From G965197005 sp965197005 (GTDB lineage: Bacteria > Pseudomonadota > Gammaproteobacteria > Pseudomonadales > Oceanobacteraceae), in contig OZ239982.1 of assembly GCA_965197005.1 (NCBI GenBank), positions 2,356,001 to 2,420,000 of the forward strand: a stretch of DNA of 64,000 nucleotides, written 5' to 3'. Below are positions 25,451 through 34,502 of the stretch, piece by piece (position 1 is the stretch's first letter; every line of letters starts with the position of its first letter). The notes under the pieces are model-generated. The model was given only the letters and a program-made list of their open reading frames with translations. It ran no database searches and was not told the DNA's origin. The translations under genes were made by a program, and so were the position numbers.

Positions 25451-26980
25451 ATGTTGGACAATGTGCTCCCTGATTTTTTAAGCAATGGTACGGTTATTTT
25501 ACTGGTTGATGTGCTGGCGGTTATGTTGCTGGTGTTGTGGCTAAATGCACGCCAACAAGTACAAACTTTAAATGCACAGCATCACATCTTGCAAGATGAG
25601 CATGCCAAACAACAGCAAACCTTAAACGAGGCGTTATCTGCTAAGCAAACTCTTGATGCAGAATATAAAAACCTAGAAACCCAACAGCAACAACTGCATG
25701 TTGATTTGGCGGTAAGTCAAGAGAAAGTACAGCATTTACAAACACAGTTACAGCAGCAACTCAGTGCATTACAGCAGGCACAAAGCGAGCAGCAACAGCA
25801 GCAAGCACAACTTAACCAGCTTAACCATGAGCTTACCTCAGAGCAAACCCAAAGGCAGCAACAGACGTTACACATGCAAGAAAAGCTGAACTTATTAGAA
25901 AACAATAAACAACAGCTTTTAAATGAGTTTGAGCAGTTATCGGAAAAAATTTTTAAGCAAAAACAGCAGGAATTTCAGCAGCAGAATAAGCAAAGTTTAG
26001 GCGATATTTTAACACCTTTTAAAGAGCAATTAAGCGGTTTGCAAAAAAAAGTAGAAGACGTACATATAGATGATGCCAAAGACCGTGCAGGCTTAAAAAG
26101 CCAACTGACACAATTACATCAACTTAATCAACAAATAACCAGTGAGGCACATGCGCTCACCAATGCACTGCGAGGAGAGAATAAAACGCAAGGAAATTGG
26201 GGGGAGCTTATTTTAGAGCGTGTACTAGAAAGCTCAGGATTGCGTGAAGGGCATGAGTATCAACGTGAGCAAAGTTTTCACGATGAGCAAAATAAGCGAC
26301 TACGTCCTGATGTGATTATTAATCTACCTGAAAATCGACATATTATTGTAGATTCTAAAGTGTCTCTTAATGCCTACTCTGATTACGTTAAAACCGAGGA
26401 TAAAACCCAGCAAGCAGCATATTTAAAAGCCCATATTCACTCCATTAAACAACATATTAACAGCCTAAGTGACAAATCTTATCAGCATTTAAACCAGCTT
26501 AATTCGCCTGATTTTGTGTTTTTATTTATGCCCATAGAGCCAGCGTTTATGCTGGCGTTTGCCGCTGATGAAAGTCTGTTTCAACATGCTTTTAAACAAA
26601 ATATTGTGGTGGTTACGCCCACAACTTTATTGGCCACCTTGCGTACGGTTGCCAGTATTTGGACTTTAGAGAAGCGCAATAAAAATACTGAAGAGCTGGT
26701 GCGCCAAGGTGCTTTGGTGTATGAAAAATTAAATACAATTGTGCAAAAAATGGAAAAACTGGGTACGCAATTAAAGAGTGCCCAAAATAGCTATGATGAA
26801 GCCTTTAACAGTTTTAAAACAGGCGGTGGTAATTTAATTAGTCGGGTAGATAAATTCCGCAAATTAGGGGTAACGGTTAAAAAGCGAATGGATAATCACC
26901 TCGTTGAAGATGCGCTGGTTGAAGATCAGCTTACTATGCCATTGGAGGTCAATCATACTCAACCTAAATCTGATATATAA
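25451..26980 (+). CDS. rmuC: DNA recombination protein RmuC
   Basis: RmuC family, thought to be a nuclease that limits inverted-repeat recombination. 509 residues: an N-terminal membrane helix (about 10-30), a very Gln-rich coiled coil (about 35-195), then the RmuC domain (about 205-460) with GNWGELILERVLESSGL, RLRPDVIINLP, VDSKVSLNAY and PTTLLATLRTVA. Start chosen as the second of two adjacent ATGs, giving 5 nt from GAGG. The long Gln-rich coil produces spurious open frames on the other strand. Confidence 0.93.
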   Translation: MLDNVLPDFLSNGTVILLVDVLAVMLLVLWLNARQQVQTLNAQHHILQDEHAKQQQTLNEALSAKQTLDAEYKNLETQQQQLHVDLAVSQEKVQHLQTQLQQQLSALQQAQSEQQQQQAQLNQLNHELTSEQTQRQQQTLHMQEKLNLLENNKQQLLNEFEQLSEKIFKQKQQEFQQQNKQSLGDILTPFKEQLSGLQKKVEDVHIDDAKDRAGLKSQLTQLHQLNQQITSEAHALTNALRGENKTQGNWGELILERVLESSGLREGHEYQREQSFHDEQNKRLRPDVIINLPENRHIIVDSKVSLNAYSDYVKTEDKTQQAAYLKAHIHSIKQHINSLSDKSYQHLNQLNSPDFVFLFMPIEPAFMLAFAADESLFQHAFKQNIVVVTPTTLLATLRTVASIWTLEKRNKNTEELVRQGALVYEKLNTIVQKMEKLGTQLKSAQNSYDEAFNSFKTGGGNLISRVDKFRKLGVTVKKRMDNHLVEDALVEDQLTMPLEVNHTQPKSDI

Positions 26981-27008
26981 CTTGACCATAAAATAAAGGA
27001 GCGACGTT

Positions 27009-28460
27009 ATGCTAAACATAACCTGCATGTCACTACTAAAAAATAAATGCTTAATCAAAGATGGCTGGTATCAAGCCCAAAATCAAGATGAAATAAAAGT
27101 ACACAACCCATTTTCAGGTGCACAATTAGGTTGCGTGCCTAATTTAACCAATGCCGATGTGGGTGCGGCTATTGAGTATGCACAGACGGCACAAAGCGCA
27201 TGGGCAGCACTGACAGCAGATAAACGCAGCCAGATATTGCAAAAATGGGCCACTTTAATTGAGGAACATGTTCACGATTTGGCCACTATTATGACCACCG
27301 AACAAGGCAAACCTTTGGCAGAGGCAATTGGCGAGGTGCGTTATGCCAACAGTTTTATTACTTGGTTTGCAGAAGAGGGCAAACGAGTTTATGGCGATGT
27401 CATTCCAACTAAAGCACCCGATTTACGTTATGTGGTAATTAAACAACCCGTTGGTGTATGTGCCGCCATTACTCCGTGGAATTTTCCAGCAGCAATGATG
27501 ACGCGTAAAGTAGCTCCAGCTTTGGCCGCTGGCTGTAGCATTATTGTAAAGCCTGCGAGCGAAACCCCACTAACCGCATTAGCTTTAGGAGAGTTAGCCT
27601 TACAAGCGGGGCTACCTTATGGGGTTTTGCAAATTATAACAGGGGACGCTCAACGCTTAGGCTCACAGCTTAGTGCCAGCCCTGTTGTTCAAAAGTTATC
27701 TTTTACTGGCTCTACCGACGTTGGGCGTAAACTCATGCAACAGTGTGCGCCTACGCTAAAAAAACTGTCTTTAGAACTGGGTGGTAATGCCCCCTTTATT
27801 GTTTTTGCTGATGCCGATATTAAAGCAGCGGTAACAGGGCTAATTGCCTCTAAATACCGCAATGCTGGGCAAACCTGTATTTGTGCCAATCGTATTTATG
27901 TACAAGAGAGTATTGCGGAAACGTTTATTAGCCAGTTTAAGGCTCAAGTTAGCGCACTAAAAGTAGGGAATGGTGTTGAAGAGGGGACTGATATTGGTCC
28001 TTTAATCAACCAAGCTGCATTAGAAAAAACCCAAGCATTGGTGCTTGATGCAGTACAAAAAGGGGGACGCTGTATTATAGGTGGGCAACCTCATCAAAGC
28101 TCAGATTTGGCGTTTGAGCCAACCATTATTACCCAAGTGAACGCCGACATGCGTTTGGTTCAAGAGGAAATTTTTGCACCTGTAACCCCGATCATAACCT
28201 TTACCCATGAACAGGAAGTCATAACCGCTGCTAATGCCAGCGAATATGGTTTGGCTGCGTATTTTTATACCCAAGACAGCGCACGTTCATGGCGCATGAT
28301 GGAACAATTACAATACGGTATGGTTGGGCATAATACAGGACTTATTTCTAACGAGGTTGCGCCTTTTGGCGGCATCAAACAATCTGGCTTTGGACGAGAA
28401 GGTTCAAAGTATGGCATTGATGAATATTTAAATATTAAGTATTGGTGCACCAAGGTATAA
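27009..28460 (+). CDS. gabD: NAD(P)-dependent succinate-semialdehyde dehydrogenase
   Basis: Oxidises succinate semialdehyde to succinate. The 483 residues match the class: EQGKPLAEA, the PWNFPAAM cofactor loop, FTGSTDVGR, the general-base Glu in LELGGNAPFIV, the catalytic Cys in GQTCICANR, EEIFAPV, and PFGGIKQSGFGREG. AGGAG lies 7 nt before the start. GabD is the best match, but related aldehyde dehydrogenases such as glutarate-semialdehyde dehydrogenase cannot be excluded by reading. No gabT is adjacent. Confidence 0.85.
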   Translation: MLNITCMSLLKNKCLIKDGWYQAQNQDEIKVHNPFSGAQLGCVPNLTNADVGAAIEYAQTAQSAWAALTADKRSQILQKWATLIEEHVHDLATIMTTEQGKPLAEAIGEVRYANSFITWFAEEGKRVYGDVIPTKAPDLRYVVIKQPVGVCAAITPWNFPAAMMTRKVAPALAAGCSIIVKPASETPLTALALGELALQAGLPYGVLQIITGDAQRLGSQLSASPVVQKLSFTGSTDVGRKLMQQCAPTLKKLSLELGGNAPFIVFADADIKAAVTGLIASKYRNAGQTCICANRIYVQESIAETFISQFKAQVSALKVGNGVEEGTDIGPLINQAALEKTQALVLDAVQKGGRCIIGGQPHQSSDLAFEPTIITQVNADMRLVQEEIFAPVTPIITFTHEQEVITAANASEYGLAAYFYTQDSARSWRMMEQLQYGMVGHNTGLISNEVAPFGGIKQSGFGREGSKYGIDEYLNIKYWCTKV

Positions 28461-28473
28461 GCAATGCACAAGA

Positions 28474-28523
28474 CAAAAAAAATCCTCTAAGTTTGGGGTT
28501 CATATCAGTTAGAGGATTTTTTA
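28474..28523 (+). terminator. Bidirectional terminator between gabD and the chalcone-isomerase-like gene
   Basis: Perfect 10-bp stem AATCCTCTAA / TTAGAGGATT (28481-28490 and 28509-28518), flanked by A7 and T6, serving the two convergent genes. Confidence 0.9.
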
Positions 28524-28531
28524 TAAGGGGT

Positions 28532-29092
28532 TTATTTTTCGCCCATCATGCCTTCTTTGAGGCTGTCTTGTACAGGGTCATCAGAGAGCCAAATACCAAA
28601 TAGAGCCTGTTTAAACTTAAGCCCCTCTACGGTGGTTTTGAGCTTACCATTACGGAAAATAATCACGCCTTTTTTAGGAATGTATAATAAATCAAATTGG
28701 TCGCCTTTTTTGACTTCATCTTTAAAGGCAGCAATTAGACGGTCTACACTTTTTTGAATGGGTGCAAGATTACCTTTGGTGGATTTAACAAAGCCATCAC
28801 GGGTAGCACTTGCCATTTTCTCGCCATCAATCAAGTTTGAGGTAATATGCAGACGCATTGCCATAGGCTTGTCTGCACTAATAACCGCTTTATTATCAGT
28901 GGATTTTTGCTGTAAATACAGTGCGCCAACATAGACATCAATAAAAAATTTAGAGCGCACACCTGCGCCATTTAATACTAAATTTTGTCCTTCTGCTTGG
29001 TAACTATCAGCAAGTTTAACGCCATCTAAAGTGAGTGCTTGGGTTGTACTGGCAAGCAGTAATAAAGTAAACGAGATAAGTAATGATTTCAT
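28532..29092 (-). CDS. Exported chalcone isomerase-like protein
   Basis: 186 residues: Sec signal ending STTQA, then a chalcone-isomerase-like fold (PF16036 type) with LNGAGVRSKFFIDVYVGALYL at the N-terminus and ALFGIWLSDDPVQDSLK at the C-terminus. Bacterial members are periplasmic and probably bind lipids or fatty acids rather than chalcones. No catalytic claim is made. Monocistronic between terminator and glnA promoter region. Confidence 0.85.
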   Translation of the reverse strand: MKSLLISFTLLLLASTTQALTLDGVKLADSYQAEGQNLVLNGAGVRSKFFIDVYVGALYLQQKSTDNKAVISADKPMAMRLHITSNLIDGEKMASATRDGFVKSTKGNLAPIQKSVDRLIAAFKDEVKKGDQFDLLYIPKKGVIIFRNGKLKTTVEGLKFKQALFGIWLSDDPVQDSLKEGMMGEK

Positions 29093-29289
29093 TGCAGTTC
29101 CTTAATGTTATTATTAAACCTCTACTGTGACGCAAAATGTAAATTTTGTCTAGCCTGTTAGTCGAGTAAATAATGAAATAACTCTACGCATAAATAGCTT
29201 ATTTATAGAATTTGTTGGTTTTTATATAAGCAAAGTATATCCATACTCTTAAGGGTCTGATACAGTTTAGCCCAGCAAAATAATGATGA

Positions 29290-29308
29290 GCAAAACGTTA
29301 AGTTTTGC
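29290..29308 (+). promoter_or_regulatory. Inverted repeat upstream of the glnA sigma-54 promoter
   Basis: GCAAAAC-N5-GTTTTGC, perfect 7-bp arms, immediately followed by a TGCACCA half-site like an NtrC box. Its position roughly 110-130 nt before the expected transcript start suits an enhancer site. NtrC assignment is inferred. Confidence 0.4.
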
Positions 29309-29391
29309 ACCAAAACAAGGCGGAAATATATTAACTGCTCTATTTTGGAACGCTTTTGCTGTGTGATAGACGTTTTTATTGGAAATAAGCA

Positions 29392-29407
29392 TGGCACAGT
29401 CTTTGCT
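29392..29407 (+). promoter_or_regulatory. Sigma-54 promoter of glnA
   Basis: TGGCAC-N5-TTGCT matches the -24/-12 consensus at every conserved base. The expected start is near 29418, giving a leader of about 78 nt before the glnA ATG at 29496. Implies nitrogen control of glutamine synthetase through RpoN and NtrC. Confidence 0.88.
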
Positions 29408-29495
29408 CATCTTGACCAAGCTAAAACACTAGCTACTTTAATGCTTAGTTTTATTATAGTATTTTACTTAACTATCTGAATATTAGGAGATTTTT

Positions 29496-30902
29496 ATGTC
29501 AGAAAACACCTTAAAATTAATTAAAGACAACGATGTAAAGTGGGTTGATTTACGCTTTACGGATACCAAGGGTAAAGAACAGCATCTATCAATTCCTGCA
29601 CATGTGGTTGATGAAGATTTTTTTGAAGACGGACAAATGTTCGACGGCTCTTCTATCGCTGGCTGGAAAGGCATCAACGAATCTGACATGATTTTACTGC
29701 CTGATGATGACACTGCATTTTTAGATCCATTTACCGAAGATTCTACCCTGTGTTTACGTTGCGATGTCATTGAACCTGCCACCATGCAAGGTTATGACCG
29801 TGATCCACGCTCGGTTGCCAAGCGTGCTGAAAACTACCTTAAATCAACAGGCTTAGGCGATACTGCATTTTTTGGTCCAGAGCCTGAATTTTTCTTATTT
29901 GATGATGTTAAATGGGGTCAGGATATGTCTGGCAACTTTTATAAAATCAACTCAGAAGAAGCGGCTTGGAACAGCAGCACGACGATGGAAGGCGGCAATA
30001 TGGGACACCGCCCACGAGTAAAAGGTGGGTATTTCCCTGTACCACCTGTAGATAGCTCGCATGATATTCGTGCGGTTATGTGTAATACCATGCAAGCCAT
30101 TGGTTTGGGTGTTGAAGTGCATCACCATGAAGTAGCAACTGCCAACCAAAATGAAATCGGCGTTGTATTTAACACCCTAGTGAAAAAAGCCGATGAAGTG
30201 CAAATGCTTAAATACGTTGTGCATAATGTTGCTGCCGCTTATGGTAAAACGGCGACTTTTATGCCCAAACCTGTAGTTGGGGATAATGGCTCAGGCATGC
30301 ATGTACATCAATCTTTCTGGAAAAATGGCGAAAACCAATTTGCAGGTGATGGCTACTCTGGTTTAAGTGAAACTGCTTTATATTATATTGGTGGCATAAT
30401 TAAACATGCTAAAGCCTTAAACGCCTTTACCAACCCGTCCACCAACTCATACAAACGCCTTATCCCAGGTTTTGAAGCACCTGTTATGCTGGCTTATTCT
30501 GCCCGTAACCGTTCTGCCTCTATCCGTATTCCTTATGTATCTTCACCTAAAGGAAAACGTGCAGAAGTTCGCTTCCCTGACCCTATGGCAAACCCATACT
30601 TGGCATTCTCTGCTTTATTAATGGCGGGCATTGATGGGGTTAAAAATAAAATTCACCCAGGAGACGCTGCGGATAAAGACTTATACGACTTACCTGCAGA
30701 AGAAGCCCTTGCCATTCCACAGGTAGCAGGTAGCCTGCGTGAAGCATTAGCGGCATTACAAGAAGATCACGCCTTTTTAACAGAAGGTGGTGTATTTACC
30801 AAAGACCTAATCGACGCTTACATTGAGCTTAAAATGGAAGATGTGTATCGTGTTGAGCAGACCACTCACCCTGCTGAGTTTGATATGTACTATAGCCTAT
30901 AA
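29496..30902 (+). CDS. glnA: Glutamine synthetase type I
   Basis: Condenses ammonia and glutamate to glutamine. The 468 residues equal the enterobacterial length. Visible: FTDTKGKEQH, MFDGSSIAGWKGI, metal-site FFGPEPEFF, VEVHHHEVATANQNEI, the ATP-binding PKPVVGDNGSGMHVHQS, NPSTNSYKRL, and NRSASIRIP. Tyr397 sits in KDLYDLP, the adenylylation site, so this is the GlnE-regulated form. RBS AGGAG precedes the ATG; transcription from the sigma-54 promoter upstream. No glnL/glnG follow; a terminator and a diguanylate cyclase do. Confidence 0.98.
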   Translation: MSENTLKLIKDNDVKWVDLRFTDTKGKEQHLSIPAHVVDEDFFEDGQMFDGSSIAGWKGINESDMILLPDDDTAFLDPFTEDSTLCLRCDVIEPATMQGYDRDPRSVAKRAENYLKSTGLGDTAFFGPEPEFFLFDDVKWGQDMSGNFYKINSEEAAWNSSTTMEGGNMGHRPRVKGGYFPVPPVDSSHDIRAVMCNTMQAIGLGVEVHHHEVATANQNEIGVVFNTLVKKADEVQMLKYVVHNVAAAYGKTATFMPKPVVGDNGSGMHVHQSFWKNGENQFAGDGYSGLSETALYYIGGIIKHAKALNAFTNPSTNSYKRLIPGFEAPVMLAYSARNRSASIRIPYVSSPKGKRAEVRFPDPMANPYLAFSALLMAGIDGVKNKIHPGDAADKDLYDLPAEEALAIPQVAGSLREALAALQEDHAFLTEGGVFTKDLIDAYIELKMEDVYRVEQTTHPAEFDMYYSL

Positions 30903-30923
30903 AAGGTTGTATCAAGCTACTAA

Positions 30924-30952
30924 AAAGGTCTAGATTTCTAGGCCTTTTTTTT
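30924..30952 (+). terminator. Intrinsic terminator after glnA
   Basis: Stem AAGGTCTAGA / TCTAGGCCTT (one wobble) followed by eight T, 20 nt after the glnA stop. The A-run on the other side lets it also serve the convergent gene. Confidence 0.82.
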
Positions 30953-30987
30953 ATATTAACGGCGATAAAATCAAAAAATACTATTTT

Positions 30988-32661
30988 TTAGTTAATGAGT
31001 TTGCAATTATTACGTCCTGACTCTTTGGCACTGTATAAAGCCTTATCTGCCCGTTCAAAGACCTCTTGAATTAAGTCTGATTCATTAAAGCTACTAACAC
31101 CAAATGACATACTAACGGGAATACGCTGCTCTTTATAATGAAAGGGGGTTTGTGCTACTTTTTGGCGAATTTTTTCTGCCAATACAAGAGCATGTTCGCC
31201 ATCTGTTTCTGGCAATAAAATAGTAAATTCTTCACCGCCAATACGTGCGATAAAATCCACATCACGAATATTTTTTTGTAGCATACGGGCAATCAGTTGT
31301 AGCATTTTATCGCCTGCTAGATGCCCATAATTGTCATTAATTTTCTTAAAGAAATCCACATCGGCAATAATTAATGAAAGGGGATTTTGATAGCGTTTAT
31401 AACGCTGATACTCCGCTTCAATTCGTTCATTATAGGCTTGGCGATTAGGCATACCTGTTAAGGCATCATGCGTTGCCTTATGATGATGCTCTACCATTTG
31501 CTCCCGTACTTTTGCAGCCTCAGCCTCCATTTCTGTTACTTTATTTTTAAGTGAATTTAATTGACCTTTAAGGTTTTGCTCTGATTGTATTTCTTCTTGC
31601 TTGAATTTTTCTAAGGTCTTGGTAAGCAAACTAAGGTGCGTCATAATGCGCTCAGACAGCTCGCCCAACTCCCCTGAACCTTGCACAATTGTTTGAATAT
31701 CAGCAACCTGAGAACTCATGCTATGATGAAACTCATCACGCCCCAAACGCCTTTGAGTGTGCTCATCATCAGCACTATTTAATAGCTGATATAAAACCGC
31801 TAAGCGTTCATCTAGTTGCTCTAAATAATCTTTGACCTCTTTTTGAGTGCCAGTTATATGTTGCAAAATTAATTGTGCAGCATCTTGCAATAAAGCAGGA
31901 ACATCTTGCCAATTTACCGTTTGCTGTAGACGTAATTTAAGTGCTTGCGCTAAGGGCTTGGCATTATCTGATAATATAAGCTGCGCCAATAAGCGGGTAA
32001 TTATTTTCTTAATTGCCCGTGTGATATGCGTCATATCTTTATTTTGCGCGGTTTCTGTCAGCACGCTAGAGAGGTTTTCGGTTGCTTCTACAGAAGGGCT
32101 ACTGATATTAACTTCGGGTTCTTCTTGAGTTTCTGTTTCTTCTTTATTAAATAGATTTTTCAGTTTATCGCCAATGGAAGTGCTTTTCTCTAAGTGCTCC
32201 TCAGCTATCGTATTGAGTAAATTTACCCATAAATTAAGCTGATTAATATAACCCTCATATTGACCAATATCCCGCTTTACCTGCCCTCTTACTTCTTTAA
32301 TTTGCATTTTTATACGGCTAGATAACTCGCAATTTAATAGTTCATCAGCCGCACTTTGTAACAGCCTATTAAGCGCTTGGCTTTGTTGTGCTTGGTTTTT
32401 TTCAAACCCTTTAACGGACTTTTCTAATTCACTTAATGGTTTAACGAGATTATCAGATTTTTTAGCACTAGCTCGTACCTGCTGTATGTGCTCATCTAAG
32501 CTAGAGGATTGCCCTTCTGCCAACAATGACATCATCAAAACAGCTCGCTTTAGGAGTTGTTGCTGCTCTTGAGATGTTTTTTTAAAGGCATCTTGTTCAT
32601 CTGCTAGAAGTAAATATTTATCACGCCATTTATTTACCTCTTGCTCATTTGTGTTACTCAC
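30988..32661 (-). CDS. Diguanylate cyclase with long coiled-coil N-terminus
   Basis: 557 residues. The first ~390 have no signal peptide or membrane segment and are predicted largely helical, with coiled-coil stretches (about 1-140, 285-390). The C-terminal GGDEF domain (about 395-555) holds DALTGMPNR, the Mg-site DVDFFKKIND and the catalytic GGEEF. The inhibitory I-site RDVD lies exactly five residues before GGEEF, so c-di-GMP feedback is expected. Cytoplasmic synthesis of c-di-GMP with an unknown helical input domain; the whole-length pattern resembles a widespread gammaproteobacterial cyclase family. Confidence 0.92.
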   Translation of the reverse strand: MSNTNEQEVNKWRDKYLLLADEQDAFKKTSQEQQQLLKRAVLMMSLLAEGQSSSLDEHIQQVRASAKKSDNLVKPLSELEKSVKGFEKNQAQQSQALNRLLQSAADELLNCELSSRIKMQIKEVRGQVKRDIGQYEGYINQLNLWVNLLNTIAEEHLEKSTSIGDKLKNLFNKEETETQEEPEVNISSPSVEATENLSSVLTETAQNKDMTHITRAIKKIITRLLAQLILSDNAKPLAQALKLRLQQTVNWQDVPALLQDAAQLILQHITGTQKEVKDYLEQLDERLAVLYQLLNSADDEHTQRRLGRDEFHHSMSSQVADIQTIVQGSGELGELSERIMTHLSLLTKTLEKFKQEEIQSEQNLKGQLNSLKNKVTEMEAEAAKVREQMVEHHHKATHDALTGMPNRQAYNERIEAEYQRYKRYQNPLSLIIADVDFFKKINDNYGHLAGDKMLQLIARMLQKNIRDVDFIARIGGEEFTILLPETDGEHALVLAEKIRQKVAQTPFHYKEQRIPVSMSFGVSSFNESDLIQEVFERADKALYSAKESGRNNCKLIN

Positions 32662-33025
32662 TTAGCCACCTTTTATTTGTCTTTTATATATTCAATCAGT
32701 ATAGACAAGCCAGACTAAATTACCTGAATTATTAAACAAGCAAAAAGGACTTTTTAAACTTATTTTAAATTATTTACAATAATCTATTGAGGATATGCTG
32801 TACTTGCAATAGACTTGCAATATGGTGTAAAAAACACCTGATAAGCATAAAAATAAAAATATGAATAGCTTAACCACAATCTAAAGCAGTCATTAAATTG
32901 TCATAAGTTACGATTATATTGTTTTTAAATAGAGATACCGTTAAGGAATTTTAGCAATGATTTTCATTGCCATTAATTTGAAATGGTTTTATCTTTTTAA
33001 TTCATACTCACAGTGAGGTTTCGTT
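32662..33025 (+). other. Intergenic region before the secreted protein gene (364 bp)
   Basis: Very AT-rich region between divergent genes. Apart from the palindrome at 32954-32970, I see no gene, RNA or terminator in it. Confidence 0.6.
32954..32970 (+). promoter_or_regulatory. Fur-like palindrome
   Basis: GCAATGA-TTT-TCATTGC, perfect 7-bp arms, agreeing with the centre of the Fur consensus at 11 of 17 bases. It is 55 nt before the ATG of the secreted protein. Iron control is inferred; another regulator using a palindrome is possible. Confidence 0.4.
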
Positions 33026-34426
33026 ATGAAAAAAATACTAATCACCTTAGTTACAACCCTTATTTTTTCCAATACCACATGGGCACTTAATCAAACAGAC
33101 AAAGTGGCGGTGGTCGAAGAAAAATCCCCTACCTATCCTGTTGCAAATACCAGCATTGCCAGTAAAGATGCAAAGGGTAATACTTATATCGCATTAAGAA
33201 GTCAGGTTGAAGAACGTCCTGATGAATTAAATAAACCTGTTTTTACTCAGTTTTCAATGGCATGGAGTTATGGACGTGGCATAGGCACATTGCCAAATAG
33301 CTGCCCTGAAGGTTATAAAAGCAATTTGATAGGCTGCACCCAAGGCGCAAAAATAGCACTAAAGACATGTGCTGCTGGCATGCAAAAGCAAAATGGGCTT
33401 TGCTATCAAAAATGTGCAACACACTTTAAAGGCATAGGCCCTATGTGCTATGGCGATTTAGGGCAATTAGATGTAAATGAGGTCTCAGATAAAGTAAAAG
33501 ACCAATACACCAAAGCCCTTGCCAATGCCAGCCAACCGGGTATTGAACTACAAAAAAATAAAAATCCTCGCCTTAAAACCGACATTAAATTTAACTCCGT
33601 GGTATGCGCCAATAAAACCATCATTAATTTATTTGGCAATAAGTTGTTACCTGAACTGGTCGGTAAAACTTGGGGAGAAATTTCCAAGGCGATAGGCAAG
33701 CAAACCGTAACCGATAGCACAGGTAAGGCTTTATGGGTCACGCCAGGGCTATCCGATTTTGTACTGCTTGATTTTGCTGTAGGTGCAACCTGCGACAATG
33801 CTAGCGAACTCTCTGAAACCGCCAGCATTAATGTTGATACAGGTGTCACGGTTAAGGTTTCAACCAAAATGTTTGATCCCGTATTACATAACTTAGGTGG
33901 TGTTGGCATAGGGGCTGCTAATGTCTCTATTTATGAGCTTATTCCATTTAGAATTTATGGTTCAGTGGCAAGTAAATTAGGCACCAAACTCAACTATAGT
34001 GCTACCATTTATAAAGACGCACAGCCTATTATGTTTAAAGGCAAACCACATGCTCATCACTCAAAACTGGCAGTAACACCTAGGTTTAAACTCTGGCTAG
34101 CCTCTCAAGCCTATGTGCGTTTGCCAAGTTTTACCGACATTTTGCCCGACTTAATGCAAGTAGGCGCTAAGTTTCATTTAGCCGTAGTAGACTGGCAAAC
34201 CCCATACCTATTACAAGAAGGCGTAAAAAACCCTAACATTAATAATCAATGGGAATTAAAAGAATCTTTAAACTCTGAACTAAAAGCAGGTTACGGACAC
34301 ATAACGCCTTTCTTAAATGTACTAGGAATAGACATTAACGTCTTTAAAGACAAGCACACTTTAAAATGGACAGGACACGAAAGTGAAAAACCCTTGCTAG
34401 TTCGTGAAGGTACCTACTCTATTTAA
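33026..34426 (+). CDS. Exported Cys-containing protein, unrecognised
   Basis: 466 residues with a clear Sec signal (LITLVTTLIFSNTTWA). Residues about 90-150 hold a tight Cys cluster (SCPEGY, GCTQG, TCAAGM, LCYQKCATHF, MCYGD), probably two or three disulfides. The rest is beta-rich with no known motif: a central part with two further Cys and a C-terminal part rich in His, Trp and Tyr. The protein ends in GTYSI, so a beta-barrel ending in Phe is not supported. I do not recognise the family. Monogenic, convergent with the siderophore-interacting protein gene across a terminator, and preceded by a Fur-like palindrome. Confidence 0.8.
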   Translation: MKKILITLVTTLIFSNTTWALNQTDKVAVVEEKSPTYPVANTSIASKDAKGNTYIALRSQVEERPDELNKPVFTQFSMAWSYGRGIGTLPNSCPEGYKSNLIGCTQGAKIALKTCAAGMQKQNGLCYQKCATHFKGIGPMCYGDLGQLDVNEVSDKVKDQYTKALANASQPGIELQKNKNPRLKTDIKFNSVVCANKTIINLFGNKLLPELVGKTWGEISKAIGKQTVTDSTGKALWVTPGLSDFVLLDFAVGATCDNASELSETASINVDTGVTVKVSTKMFDPVLHNLGGVGIGAANVSIYELIPFRIYGSVASKLGTKLNYSATIYKDAQPIMFKGKPHAHHSKLAVTPRFKLWLASQAYVRLPSFTDILPDLMQVGAKFHLAVVDWQTPYLLQEGVKNPNINNQWELKESLNSELKAGYGHITPFLNVLGIDINVFKDKHTLKWTGHESEKPLLVREGTYSI

Positions 34427-34443
34427 ACCACCGCTTGCTTATT

Positions 34444-34471
34444 AAAAACCTCAGTCGCATCTGGGGTTTTT
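34444..34471 (+). terminator. Bidirectional terminator
   Basis: Stem AACCTCAG / CTGGGGTT (one wobble) with 6-nt loop, A-run before and five T after, in the 76-nt gap between convergent genes. Confidence 0.85.
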
Positions 34472-34502
34472 ATTTAGCCCAAACGGACAAAAGATTAAAG
34501 GC

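Larger units (their letters stand above)
29093..29495 (+). other. glnA upstream region (403 bp, no gene)
   Basis: AT-rich intergenic region between divergent genes. It holds the sigma-54 promoter (29392-29407) and a candidate NtrC-type inverted repeat about 85 nt before it (29290-29308). No credible open frame on either strand. Confidence 0.75.

Noticed and set aside
25717..25905. Cys-rich 62-codon minus-strand frame
   Set aside because: It is the reverse reading of the Gln-rich coiled coil of RmuC (CAG/CAA codons read as CTG/TTG/TGC).
33448..33909. A 153-codon minus-strand frame inside the secreted protein gene
   Set aside because: Antisense to a gene with signal peptide, RBS and terminator; no similarity or RBS of its own.
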